From: UBA7803 sp041686955
Lineage (GTDB): Bacteria; Pseudomonadota; Gammaproteobacteria; Pseudomonadales; Azotimanducaceae
Length of the DNA: 34,745 nucleotides
Reading direction: 5' to 3'
Assembly: GCA_041686955.1 (NCBI GenBank)
Contig: JAWLCV010000044.1
Location: 1-34,745, forward strand
Below the pieces are notes generated by a model. That model made no database searches. It saw only the letters and a program-made list of their open reading frames with translations, and was not told the origin of the DNA. Each line of letters opens with the position of its first letter. Positions within the stretch are counted from its first letter, which is position 1. Below are positions 15,471-22,238 of this stretch, in pieces. Both the position numbers and the translations under genes were made by a program.

Positions 15471-17074
15471 ACGTCAGCGGGGTGATCCGGGATGCTGCCC
15501 TGCGCGAGCGGCTGCGACTGCTGGCCGCCCGTGCCGGCTGGTCGTGCTCGCTGTCCGACTGCGAGGCGGCGCTGGATGCCGTGGCCGCCCAACGCGCGGA
15601 TCTATTCCTCTGCGACGACCCCGCGGCGCTCACGGACCGGGACGGCCGGACCTCGGCCCTGGTGCTGCTGGCTTCGTCCGACGACGCCGACCCGGAGGCC
15701 GGCCCGGACGCGGGCCATGCCCGGGTCGACCCGAACCAGGAGGACGAGGCGCTGCTGTCCGCGCTCCACACCTGCGTCAATGCCCGCCGCCTGAGCTGGC
15801 GGTTCGCCGAGCTCGAGCGCACCGAGCCCATCACCCGTCTCCCCCGCCGGGAGCAGCTACTCGAGTCCCTGGCGCCGTGCAAGGGGCGGCCGGTGGGACT
15901 CCTGATCGTGCAGATCGACCACGCCGGCCACCTCTACGACGGCCTGGACCCGGTGAGCAAGACCGACCTCCTCGCCGCCCTGGCGGCCCACGTCCAGGCA
16001 GCCGCGCCGGCCACCGGCATGACGGGGTTCTACGACGCCGCATGCTTTCTCGTCGCGCTGGCGGACACTACGGAAGCGGAGCTGGCCCGCACCGCCGACG
16101 GCCTGGTCCGTCGCTTGAGCGCCCCGTTGCCGTACCGTCACGGCGAGCTGCACCTCACCGTGAGCGTGGGGTATGCGCTGGAGGCCATGTACGGCGATGC
16201 CGAGCGCCTCTGGCGCGAGGCGTGGAGCGCCATGCGCCGCGCGGTGGAGGGCGGCGGCAACCGCACCGCCGGGCCACGCACCCCCAGCGTCTCCGTCCGG
16301 CTGCCCCAGGCCCTGGCCCGGGAGGAGTTCTCCCTGGTGCTGCAGCCCCAGGTGGCCGCCGAGGCGGAACGCTTGAGCGGCGCCGAGGTGCTGCTGCGCT
16401 GGCACGGCCTGGAGGTGGGCGAGCTGGGTCCCGAGCAGTTCGTGCCGGTGGCGGAACAGCGCGGTCACATGGCCCGGATCGGCGACTGGGTGCTGGAGCG
16501 GGCCTGCGCCGAGGCGGCCACCTGGCTCGAGCACCTCATCGAGCCCATGATCCTCGGCATCAACGTCTCGCCGCAGCAGTTCCACAACGGCGCGCTGCTG
16601 GAGCGGATCGCCCTCTACCGCGCAGAGCGCTGGTTCGATCCGGCCATGCTGGAGCTGGAGTTGCCCCAGGAGGCCCTGCTGACCCTGGTGGACGACTACC
16701 GCTCGGAGCTCTACCGGCTGCGGGACTGGGGCGTCCGCTTCGCCCTGGACAACCTGGGCCGCGGTCTCATCGATGCCGCCAAGCTGCTGCGCTGCCCCGC
16801 GGACACCCTGAAGATCGACCGCAGCCTGGTGGCGCGCATGGACGAGGATCCCGCCGCCGCCGAGCTGGTCTCCCAGATCTGCCGCCTGGGCGCGCGGTTT
16901 CAGCTCCGAGTGGTGGCCGTGGGGGTGGAGCGCGAGTCCCAGCTCGCCACCCTGGCTGCCCTCGGCTGCACGGACGTGCAGGGCTACCTGTTCTCGCCGC
17001 CGGTCTCGCTCGAGCGGTTTCGCCGCATGCTGACCCGGGAACCCGACGGCAGCTTGCGCAATCAGAGCAAGTAA
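15467..17074 (+). CDS. Degenerate GGDEF/EAL protein, FimX-like c-di-GMP effector candidate
   Basis: A 535-residue cytoplasmic protein overlapping lhr by ATGA. Residues 1-110 resemble a degenerate receiver domain. Residues about 120-265 are GGDEF-like, but the active-site loop reads FYDAAC (188-193), so cyclase activity is unlikely. Residues about 275-525 are an EAL domain: EAL is EVL (307-309), Asn366 is kept, the ExTE motif is E398-L-P-Q, the DDFGTG loop is D428-N-L-G-R-G, Lys449 is kept, and AEGVE reads AVGVE (484-488). Loss of the second aspartate and the first AEGVE glutamate predicts no phosphodiesterase activity. Pseudomonas FimX also has EVL and binds c-di-GMP without cleaving it. Here there is no PAS domain and the protein is shorter, so the comparison is inference. 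Confidence 0.85.
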   Translation: MNVSGVIRDAALRERLRLLAARAGWSCSLSDCEAALDAVAAQRADLFLCDDPAALTDRDGRTSALVLLASSDDADPEAGPDAGHARVDPNQEDEALLSALHTCVNARRLSWRFAELERTEPITRLPRREQLLESLAPCKGRPVGLLIVQIDHAGHLYDGLDPVSKTDLLAALAAHVQAAAPATGMTGFYDAACFLVALADTTEAELARTADGLVRRLSAPLPYRHGELHLTVSVGYALEAMYGDAERLWREAWSAMRRAVEGGGNRTAGPRTPSVSVRLPQALAREEFSLVLQPQVAAEAERLSGAEVLLRWHGLEVGELGPEQFVPVAEQRGHMARIGDWVLERACAEAATWLEHLIEPMILGINVSPQQFHNGALLERIALYRAERWFDPAMLELELPQEALLTLVDDYRSELYRLRDWGVRFALDNLGRGLIDAAKLLRCPADTLKIDRSLVARMDEDPAAAELVSQICRLGARFQLRVVAVGVERESQLATLAALGCTDVQGYLFSPPVSLERFRRMLTREPDGSLRNQSK

Positions 17075-17991
17075 TGCTGCTGTTCACCCACCCTCGCTGC
17101 CTCGACCACCAGATGCAGCCCATGCACCCGGAGTCACCGGCGCGGCTGCGGGCGGTGCTTTCGTACCTGGAATCCAGCGGTCTCCTGCAGGCCATGGAGG
17201 TGAGGGAATCCACCCCCGTTTCCCGGCAACGGCTCGAAGAGGTGCACGACCCGGCGTTGCTCGACGAGCTGGAAGCGCTGGTTCCCGCCGAGGGCCTGGC
17301 GGCCGTGGACCCGGACACCTACCTCGGGCCGCAGAGCCTCGAGGCCGCCGCCTACGCCGCCGGGGCGGTGGCCGACGCGGTGAGCGCGGTGCTCGCCGGA
17401 GAGAGCCGACGGGCCTTCTGCGCGGTGCGCCCCCCGGGACACCACGCGGAGATCCGCCACGCCATGGGGTTCTGCTTCTACAACAACGTGGCGGTGGGCG
17501 CCGTGACGGCCCTGGACGACCCGCGCATCGAGCGGGTGGCGATCCTGGACTTCGACGTGCATCAGGGCAACGGCACCATGGACATCTTCAAGGACCGCCC
17601 GGAGGTGCTGGTGTGCTCCAGCTTCCAGGCGCCGTTCTACCCGAACCGGCACATGGCCCTGGAACGCCCCAACATCGTCAACACCCGGCTCGGTGCCGGT
17701 TGCGACAGCGACTCGTTCCGCCAGGCAGTGGAGGACGACTGGGTGCCGGCGCTGGAGGCGCACCAGCCCCAGCTCGTGCTGGTCTCCGCCGGTTTCGACG
17801 CCCACCACGCCGACCCGCTGGCGGAGCTCGGGCTCACCGAGGACGACTACCGCTGGGTCACCCGGCTCGTCGTCGACGCCGCCAACCGCTGGGCCGAGGG
17901 ACGGGTGGTATCCACCCTGGAGGGAGGCTACGATCTGCAGGCCCTGGCCCGGTCGGTGGGTGCCCACCTGGAGATCCTGACGGTCCCCTGA
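17074..17991 (+). CDS. Histone deacetylase-family amidohydrolase
   Basis: A 305-residue zinc enzyme of the HDAC/AcuC/acetylpolyamine amidohydrolase superfamily, which removes acetyl or acyl groups from amines such as lysine or polyamines. The ATG shares its A with the stop of the preceding gene (TAATG). The active site is complete: tandem histidines 123-124 (RPPGHHAE), zinc ligands Asp161 and His163 (DFDVHQGNG), Asp242 (SAGFDAHH) and Tyr286 (EGGYD). The length is that of bacterial class II-like HDACs. It is the last gene of the lhr chain; a 160-bp intergenic region with an inverted repeat follows. Whether it acts on a protein or a small molecule cannot be read from sequence. Confidence 0.93.
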   Translation: MLLFTHPRCLDHQMQPMHPESPARLRAVLSYLESSGLLQAMEVRESTPVSRQRLEEVHDPALLDELEALVPAEGLAAVDPDTYLGPQSLEAAAYAAGAVADAVSAVLAGESRRAFCAVRPPGHHAEIRHAMGFCFYNNVAVGAVTALDDPRIERVAILDFDVHQGNGTMDIFKDRPEVLVCSSFQAPFYPNRHMALERPNIVNTRLGAGCDSDSFRQAVEDDWVPALEAHQPQLVLVSAGFDAHHADPLAELGLTEDDYRWVTRLVVDAANRWAEGRVVSTLEGGYDLQALARSVGAHLEILTVP

Positions 17992-18043
17992 CTCCCGCCC
18001 GCCGGCGCTGTGCCGTTACCTGGCCGCCTGTACCCGGGCGGCC

Positions 18044-18084
18044 CTCTCCGATTAATATCTATATGATCTACCTAAGTCGGAGAG
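18044..18084. promoter_or_regulatory. Inverted repeat around an AT-rich promoter-like core
   Basis: CTCTCCGA (18044-18051) and TCGGAGAG (18077-18084) are perfect 8-bp inverted repeats enclosing a 25-nt AT-rich core, conspicuous in this GC-rich DNA. The core contains TATGAT (18062-18067), one mismatch from the sigma-70 -10 consensus; no good -35 is seen 16-18 nt upstream. It lies 67 nt upstream of the kinase start and is probably an operator/promoter for the kinase-synthetase operon. A hairpin terminator for the preceding operon is possible but there is no T tract. Confidence 0.45.
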
Positions 18085-18151
18085 CCATCCCGGGAAGAGC
18101 CCCGCATGCCGCGCCTCGCGCCGGCTACCTCGGCACCCGGGAACCACGATC

Positions 18152-19567
18152 ATGAACGACGTGAAACGCGAGTTGCTGCCGGAGCCGCTGCTCCGCTGGA
18201 TCGAGACCTCACTGGGAGGCGAAATCGTCCGCATCAGGCCCCGGGCCGGGGGCGGCGCCGTGCGCTCCGGCGCCGAGGTGGACGTGCGGCTCGCGGCCGG
18301 CCGCGTGCAACGCGGATTCCTGGCCTACGATGGCGGGCAGCGCCTGTTCAGCGGCGTCCGCGAGAAGTACCTGCGGGAAGCCTCGCTGCTGCGGGCCCTG
18401 GCGGGGACGGACATCCGCGCGCCCCGGCTGCTGGCGTCCGACCCGGATCTGCGCGCCCACCTGTTCGAGTTCGCCGAAGGCGAGGACCGGTTCGTGCGCC
18501 TCACGGATCCGGAGCAGGCCATGGCGGTGGCCAAGGATTTCGTCGCCGATCTGGCGAAGCTGCATCGCCTCGATCCCGCGGCGCTGTCGCTGGAAGGCTT
18601 CGGGCCGGTGGTTCCCCCCGACCAGACCGTGCGCCAGCGCATTCGCGAGATGGAGGCCGAGCACACTGCCGCCGGCCCCCCCGACCCGTTCATCGTCTAC
18701 GGGCTGCGCTGGCTGGAACGCAACGTGCCGGACTACGACGGCCCCACGGTGCTGGTGCACGGCGACGCCGGGCCGGGAAACTTCCTGTTCCAGGACGGCA
18801 AGGTGAACATCGTTCTCGACTGGGAGCTCGCCCACTTCGGCGATCCCCTGGAGGATTTCGCGTGGATGAGCATTCGCGCCATCATCCAGGCGTGGGTGCC
18901 CTTCGCGCCGCTGCTGGCCGAGTACGAACGGCTGTCCGGCATTCCCGTGGATCTGCAGCGCATCCGCTTCTACCGCATCTACACCCTGCTCGGCATGATC
19001 GTGGGCTCTCATCGCCGGTTCTTTCAGACTCCGGAGGAGCTCGCCACCCAGGGCCGCCTCGGGGCGGGCCTCATGTTCACCATGGTGCACCGGCGGGCCT
19101 ACGTGCACGGGCTGGCGGACGCACTGGGGCTCGAGCTCCCAGAGGTGAGCCTGCCCGAGGCGGCCCCCGTGGCCACCGAGCCCTTCCTGGACTCGGTGCT
19201 CGAGCAGATCCGCGACGTGATCGTGCCGCGCAGCGAGGACCAGGTGGCCGCGGAGACGGCCAAGGACATGGCGCGGGTGCTCAAGTACGTGAAGCTGCGC
19301 CAGCGCCTGGAGCCGCGGCTCGTGGAGGACGAGCTCGACGATCTCGGCCGGGTGCTGGGCCGGCGGCCGGACGACCTGGCCGCGGGGCGGGCCCGCCTGC
19401 TGGAGGCCATCGACCGCGGCGAGATGGACGACGAAACCATGATCGGCCTGCTCTGGCGGCGGGTCTGCCGGGAAACGGCCATGATGCGCGAATCCATGGG
19501 TGCGCTGGCGAACCGTGTGTTCCCGCCCCTCGAAGAATCATCAGTCGCGACGGAGAACTCCCCATGA
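18152..19567 (+). CDS. APH-type phosphotransferase fused to LvaB/DUF6285-like domain
   Basis: A 471-residue protein of two parts. Residues about 20-320 are an aminoglycoside-phosphotransferase-type kinase fold with Glu76, the catalytic loop HGDAGPGN (203-210, catalytic Asp205) and the metal-binding DWE (223-225) in VLDWELAHFGDP. This subtype occurs in ACAD10/ACAD11 and LvaA, which phosphorylate hydroxyacyl-CoA intermediates. Residues about 343-449 form a helical domain (FLDSVLEQIRDVIVP, then VLKYVKLRQRLE, then AIDRGEMDDET) resembling the small DUF6285/LvaB proteins encoded next to such kinases. The combined length is about that of separate LvaA plus LvaB. That assignment is from memory of the pattern. 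The gene overlaps the acyl-CoA synthetase by ATGA. Upstream ribosome-binding sequence is weak. Confidence 0.85.
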   Translation: MNDVKRELLPEPLLRWIETSLGGEIVRIRPRAGGGAVRSGAEVDVRLAAGRVQRGFLAYDGGQRLFSGVREKYLREASLLRALAGTDIRAPRLLASDPDLRAHLFEFAEGEDRFVRLTDPEQAMAVAKDFVADLAKLHRLDPAALSLEGFGPVVPPDQTVRQRIREMEAEHTAAGPPDPFIVYGLRWLERNVPDYDGPTVLVHGDAGPGNFLFQDGKVNIVLDWELAHFGDPLEDFAWMSIRAIIQAWVPFAPLLAEYERLSGIPVDLQRIRFYRIYTLLGMIVGSHRRFFQTPEELATQGRLGAGLMFTMVHRRAYVHGLADALGLELPEVSLPEAAPVATEPFLDSVLEQIRDVIVPRSEDQVAAETAKDMARVLKYVKLRQRLEPRLVEDELDDLGRVLGRRPDDLAAGRARLLEAIDRGEMDDETMIGLLWRRVCRETAMMRESMGALANRVFPPLEESSVATENSP

Positions 19568-21057
19568 ACATCGCCATGCTGCTGCAGATGGCGGCGGAAA
19601 CCTGCCCGGAGCGCCGGGCCCTCACCGCCTCGCACCGCCACTACAGCTACGCGGAGCTGTTCGACGCCGCCCGGGCCGCGGCCCACGCCATCGCCGCCAG
19701 CGGTTGCCGGTACGTCTCGGTGCTCGATACCAGCAGCCCCGCCGTTCCCATCGCCCTCATGGGCGCGGCCATGGCGGGCGTGCCTTACGTGCCCCTCAAC
19801 TACCGCCTCACCCGGGAGCAGCTCGACGAGCTCGTCGCGCGCATAATGCCGGTCTACCTGATTGCCGACGACGGCAACTACGCCGCCTACCACAGCCGTG
19901 AGGGCGCCACCGTGCTCGAGCGGAACGCGTTCCTGGACACGGTGCTGGGCGCCGAGGCGGCAGCCGTGGAATGGCCGGAGGACCCGAGCATCGTGGCGGT
20001 GCAGCTCTTCACCAGCGGCACCACGGGCAAGCCCAAGGCGGCGATCCTGCGCCACGAGCATCTGACCTCCTACATCCTGGGGAGCGTGGAGTTCATGTCC
20101 GCCGGGGAGGACGAGGCGACCCTGGTGTCGGTGCCGCCCTACCACATCGCCGGAATCTCGGCGGTTCTATCCTCCATCTACGCCTGCCGCCGCATCGTCC
20201 AGCTTCCCGACTTCGGACCCGCGGCCTGGCTCGAGCTGGCGGAGCACGAGCGGGTCAGCAACGCGTTCGTGGTGCCCACCATGCTGTCCCGCATCATCGA
20301 CCACCTGGACACCCTGGGCCGGCAGCCCCGGGTGGAGAACCTCAGGGCCATCGCCTACGGCGGCGGCAAGATGCCGGTGCCCGTCATCGAGCGGGCTCTG
20401 GAGCTGTTCCCGGGGGTGGCCTTCACCAACGCCTACGGCCTCACCGAGACCAGCTCCACCATCGCGCTCCTGGGTCCCGACGACCACCGCGAAGCCGCCG
20501 CCAGCGACGACCCGGAGGTGCGCCGCCGGCTGGGCTCCGTGGGCCAGCCGCTGCCGTCGGTGGAGATCGAGATCCGCGACGACCAGGGCCGGCGCCTCGG
20601 ACCGAATCAGCCCGGCGAGATCTACGTTCGGGGGCCTCAGGTATCCGGCGAGTACCTCGAGCGCAACGCCCGGGACGATGACGGCTGGTTCCCCACCCGC
20701 GACTCCGGCGAGCTCGACGGGCACGGCTACCTGTATCTCTCGGGACGGGCCGACGACGTGATCGTGCGCGGCGGCGAGAACATCTCGCCGTCGGAGATCG
20801 AGGACGTGCTGATGTCACACCCGGCGGTGGCCGACACCGCCGCGGTGGCCATCCCCTCCGAGGAATGGGGGGAGGCCGTGGGCGCGGCGGTGGTGCTGAA
20901 GCCCGGCTGCGCGGTCAGCGCCCACGAGCTCCAGCAGCTCGTGAAGAGCCGGCTGCGCTCCTCGCGGGTGCCGGAGGTGATCCGCTTCGAGACCGAGTTG
21001 CCCTACAACGAGACCGGCAAGCTGCTGCGCCGGTACGTGAAGCAGCTCTTCGTCTAG
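19564..21057 (+). CDS. Acyl-CoA synthetase (ANL superfamily)
   Basis: A 497-residue adenylate-forming ligase that converts a carboxylic acid, ATP and CoA to acyl-CoA. It shows the phosphate loop TSGTTGKPK (150-158), the A5 motif NAYGLTETSS, the A7/A8 region DSGELDGHGYLYLSGRADD with RGGENISPSEIE, and the A10 lysine Lys486 in PYNETGKLLRRYV. GGAG lies 8 nt before the ATG, which overlaps the kinase stop (ATGA). Tight coupling to an LvaA-like kinase recalls the lvaA/lvaE pair of levulinate and 4-hydroxyacid catabolism. Its stop overlaps by 4 nt the stop of a convergent crotonase gene. Chain length and type of acid are not predictable. Confidence 0.94.
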   Translation: MNIAMLLQMAAETCPERRALTASHRHYSYAELFDAARAAAHAIAASGCRYVSVLDTSSPAVPIALMGAAMAGVPYVPLNYRLTREQLDELVARIMPVYLIADDGNYAAYHSREGATVLERNAFLDTVLGAEAAAVEWPEDPSIVAVQLFTSGTTGKPKAAILRHEHLTSYILGSVEFMSAGEDEATLVSVPPYHIAGISAVLSSIYACRRIVQLPDFGPAAWLELAEHERVSNAFVVPTMLSRIIDHLDTLGRQPRVENLRAIAYGGGKMPVPVIERALELFPGVAFTNAYGLTETSSTIALLGPDDHREAAASDDPEVRRRLGSVGQPLPSVEIEIRDDQGRRLGPNQPGEIYVRGPQVSGEYLERNARDDDGWFPTRDSGELDGHGYLYLSGRADDVIVRGGENISPSEIEDVLMSHPAVADTAAVAIPSEEWGEAVGAAVVLKPGCAVSAHELQQLVKSRLRSSRVPEVIRFETELPYNETGKLLRRYVKQLFV

Positions 21058-21869
21058 CGCACGTCGAACTTCTTGTTCTTGTCGGCCATGAGCTGGGCGC
21101 GGTCCACCTGGGCCGTGCCGATGGGGTTGCCGATGGTGGTGTACGACATGCCCATGCGCAGAGCCACGGTGCGCGGCAGATCCAGGGACTCCCACACGGC
21201 GCGCACCGTGCCCTGGGTCGCCGCCGGCGGCTTCGCCGCCACCTTGGCCGCCAGCTCGTGAGCCCGGGCCCACAGCCGGTCGCGCTCCACTACTTCCGAG
21301 ACCAATCCCATGCGCAGCGCCGCGTGGGCGCCGATGCGCTCGTCGTTGCCGAGCAGCGCCATGCGCATGACGTCTCCCAGGGGCATCCGGTACGTGGCGC
21401 CGATGGGCTCCAGAGCCGCGGTCATGCCGTAGGTCACGTGGGGATCGAAGAAGGCGGCGTCGTCGGAGCAGATGACGATGTCCGACTCGTTGATCCAGTA
21501 GAACGCGCCGCCGCACGCCATGCCGTGCACCGCGGTGATCACCGGCTTCCACATCCGGTTCGCGCGCGGTCCCAGGTACTCGCCCGGGTCCATGAGGAAC
21601 CAGGGGTTGTCGGGCTTCGGTCCCAGCACGGAGCGCGCGCCCTCGTCACCGCCGCGCTTGACGTCGACGCCGGTGGAGAAGGCGCCGCAGTCCATGGAGG
21701 CGCGCAGCACGAAGGCGTGAACGTGGTCGTTGACGATCCCCTGCTGCCAGACGTGCTCGAACTCCTGGCACATGCGGCCGGTGAACGAGTTCATGGCCTC
21801 CGGCCGGTTGATGGTGATGGTGGCGACGTGGTCGTCGCTCTCCTCGTAGAGGATCGTCTCGAAATTCAT
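21054..21869 (-). CDS. Crotonase-family protein lacking both hydratase glutamates
   Basis: A 271-residue enoyl-CoA hydratase/isomerase superfamily protein. AGGAG lies 8 nt before the ATG. The fold signatures are present: TITINRPEAMNSF near the N-terminus, the first oxyanion-hole region CGAFSTGVDV (61-70) and the second HGMACGGAF (115-123). At the positions of the two catalytic glutamates of rat mitochondrial hydratase (Glu144, Glu164) it has Phe123/Tyr124 and His144 (in FFDPHVTYG). It is therefore unlikely to be an ordinary hydratase; isomerase, hydrolase, lyase or another crotonase reaction is possible. Asp142 next to His144 could be an alternative acid/base. It is divergent from the CaiB-family gene across the region that contains the assembly gap. 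Confidence 0.88.
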   Translation of the reverse strand: MNFETILYEESDDHVATITINRPEAMNSFTGRMCQEFEHVWQQGIVNDHVHAFVLRASMDCGAFSTGVDVKRGGDEGARSVLGPKPDNPWFLMDPGEYLGPRANRMWKPVITAVHGMACGGAFYWINESDIVICSDDAAFFDPHVTYGMTAALEPIGATYRMPLGDVMRMALLGNDERIGAHAALRMGLVSEVVERDRLWARAHELAAKVAAKPPAATQGTVRAVWESLDLPRTVALRMGMSYTTIGNPIGTAQVDRAQLMADKNKKFDVR

Positions 21870-21896
21870 GGTGTTTGCTCCTGGACGGACGGTTGG

Positions 21897-21995
21897 CGAG
21901 CCTCGGACATCATCAGTTAACGTCGTTAGTGAGGTTATCACGGGCCCGCAGACGCGGGAACCTCCGCGGAACCTCCGCCGGCCTCCGGCGAGCCT
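21897..21995. repeat. 99-bp direct repeat, left copy flanking assembly gap
   Basis: This 99-bp sequence is identical to 22096-22194 on the other side of the N block. It is most likely one sequence present at both contig ends that was not merged, rather than a biological tandem duplication. Confidence 0.95.
21918..21928. promoter_or_regulatory. Candidate operator palindrome TAACGTCGTTA
   Basis: TAACG-T-CGTTA is a perfect 11-bp palindrome about 50 bp upstream of the crotonase start at 21869. The same sequence appears in the right copy at 22117-22127, which is probably the same locus. Its position between two divergent acyl-CoA genes fits a regulator-binding site, but the arms are only 5 bp and no matching regulator is in view. 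Confidence 0.3.
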
Positions 21996-22095
21996 NNNNN
22001 NNNNNNNNNNNNNNNNNNNNNNNNNNNNNNNNNNNNNNNNNNNNNNNNNNNNNNNNNNNNNNNNNNNNNNNNNNNNNNNNNNNNNNNNNNNNNNN
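21996..22095. other. Assembly gap (100 N)
   Basis: Exactly 100 N, the conventional placeholder for a gap of unknown length. The 369-base gene-free stretch 21870-22238 consists of this gap, the two 99-bp copies and short unique ends. If the copies are one, the true intergenic region is about 170 bp. Confidence 0.99.
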
Positions 22096-22194
22096 CGAGC
22101 CTCGGACATCATCAGTTAACGTCGTTAGTGAGGTTATCACGGGCCCGCAGACGCGGGAACCTCCGCGGAACCTCCGCCGGCCTCCGGCGAGCCT
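22096..22194. repeat. 99-bp direct repeat, right copy flanking assembly gap
   Basis: Identical to 21897-21995. It contains the same palindrome and the GC-rich stretch with repeated GGAACCTCCGC, which may have confused the assembler. After it come TCGGCAAGCA and the promoter of the CaiB-family gene. Confidence 0.95.
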
Positions 22195-22204
22195 TCGGCA
22201 AGCA

Positions 22205-22234
22205 TTGACACGGTGCGCCTGAGTGGTCAGATAC
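22205..22234 (+). promoter_or_regulatory. Candidate promoter of CaiB-family gene, possibly leaderless
   Basis: A perfect -35 hexamer TTGACA lies at 22205-22210. A -10 at the correct distance falls within GTCAGATAC (about 22227-22234), a poor match to consensus. Transcription would then start at or within a few bases of the ATG at 22239, giving a leaderless or nearly leaderless mRNA; consistent with this, no ribosome-binding site is visible before the ATG. Confidence 0.4.
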
Positions 22235-22238
22235 CTTC

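Noticed and set aside
11073..17991. Helicase plus HDAC plus signalling protein as an anti-phage defence system
   Set aside because: No nuclease, toxin or known defence partner is present, Lhr is a widespread chromosomal helicase and the other two genes have ordinary housekeeping families.
17074..17991. HDAC gene as a recent transfer from a eukaryote
   Set aside because: The family is common in bacteria (AcuC and acetylpolyamine amidohydrolases), and base composition and codon use look like those of its neighbours.
21897..22194. Real tandem or direct repeat, attachment site or mobile-element boundary
   Set aside because: Perfect 99-bp identity precisely abutting 100 N on both sides is better explained by unmerged contig overlap; there is no integrase or transposase nearby.
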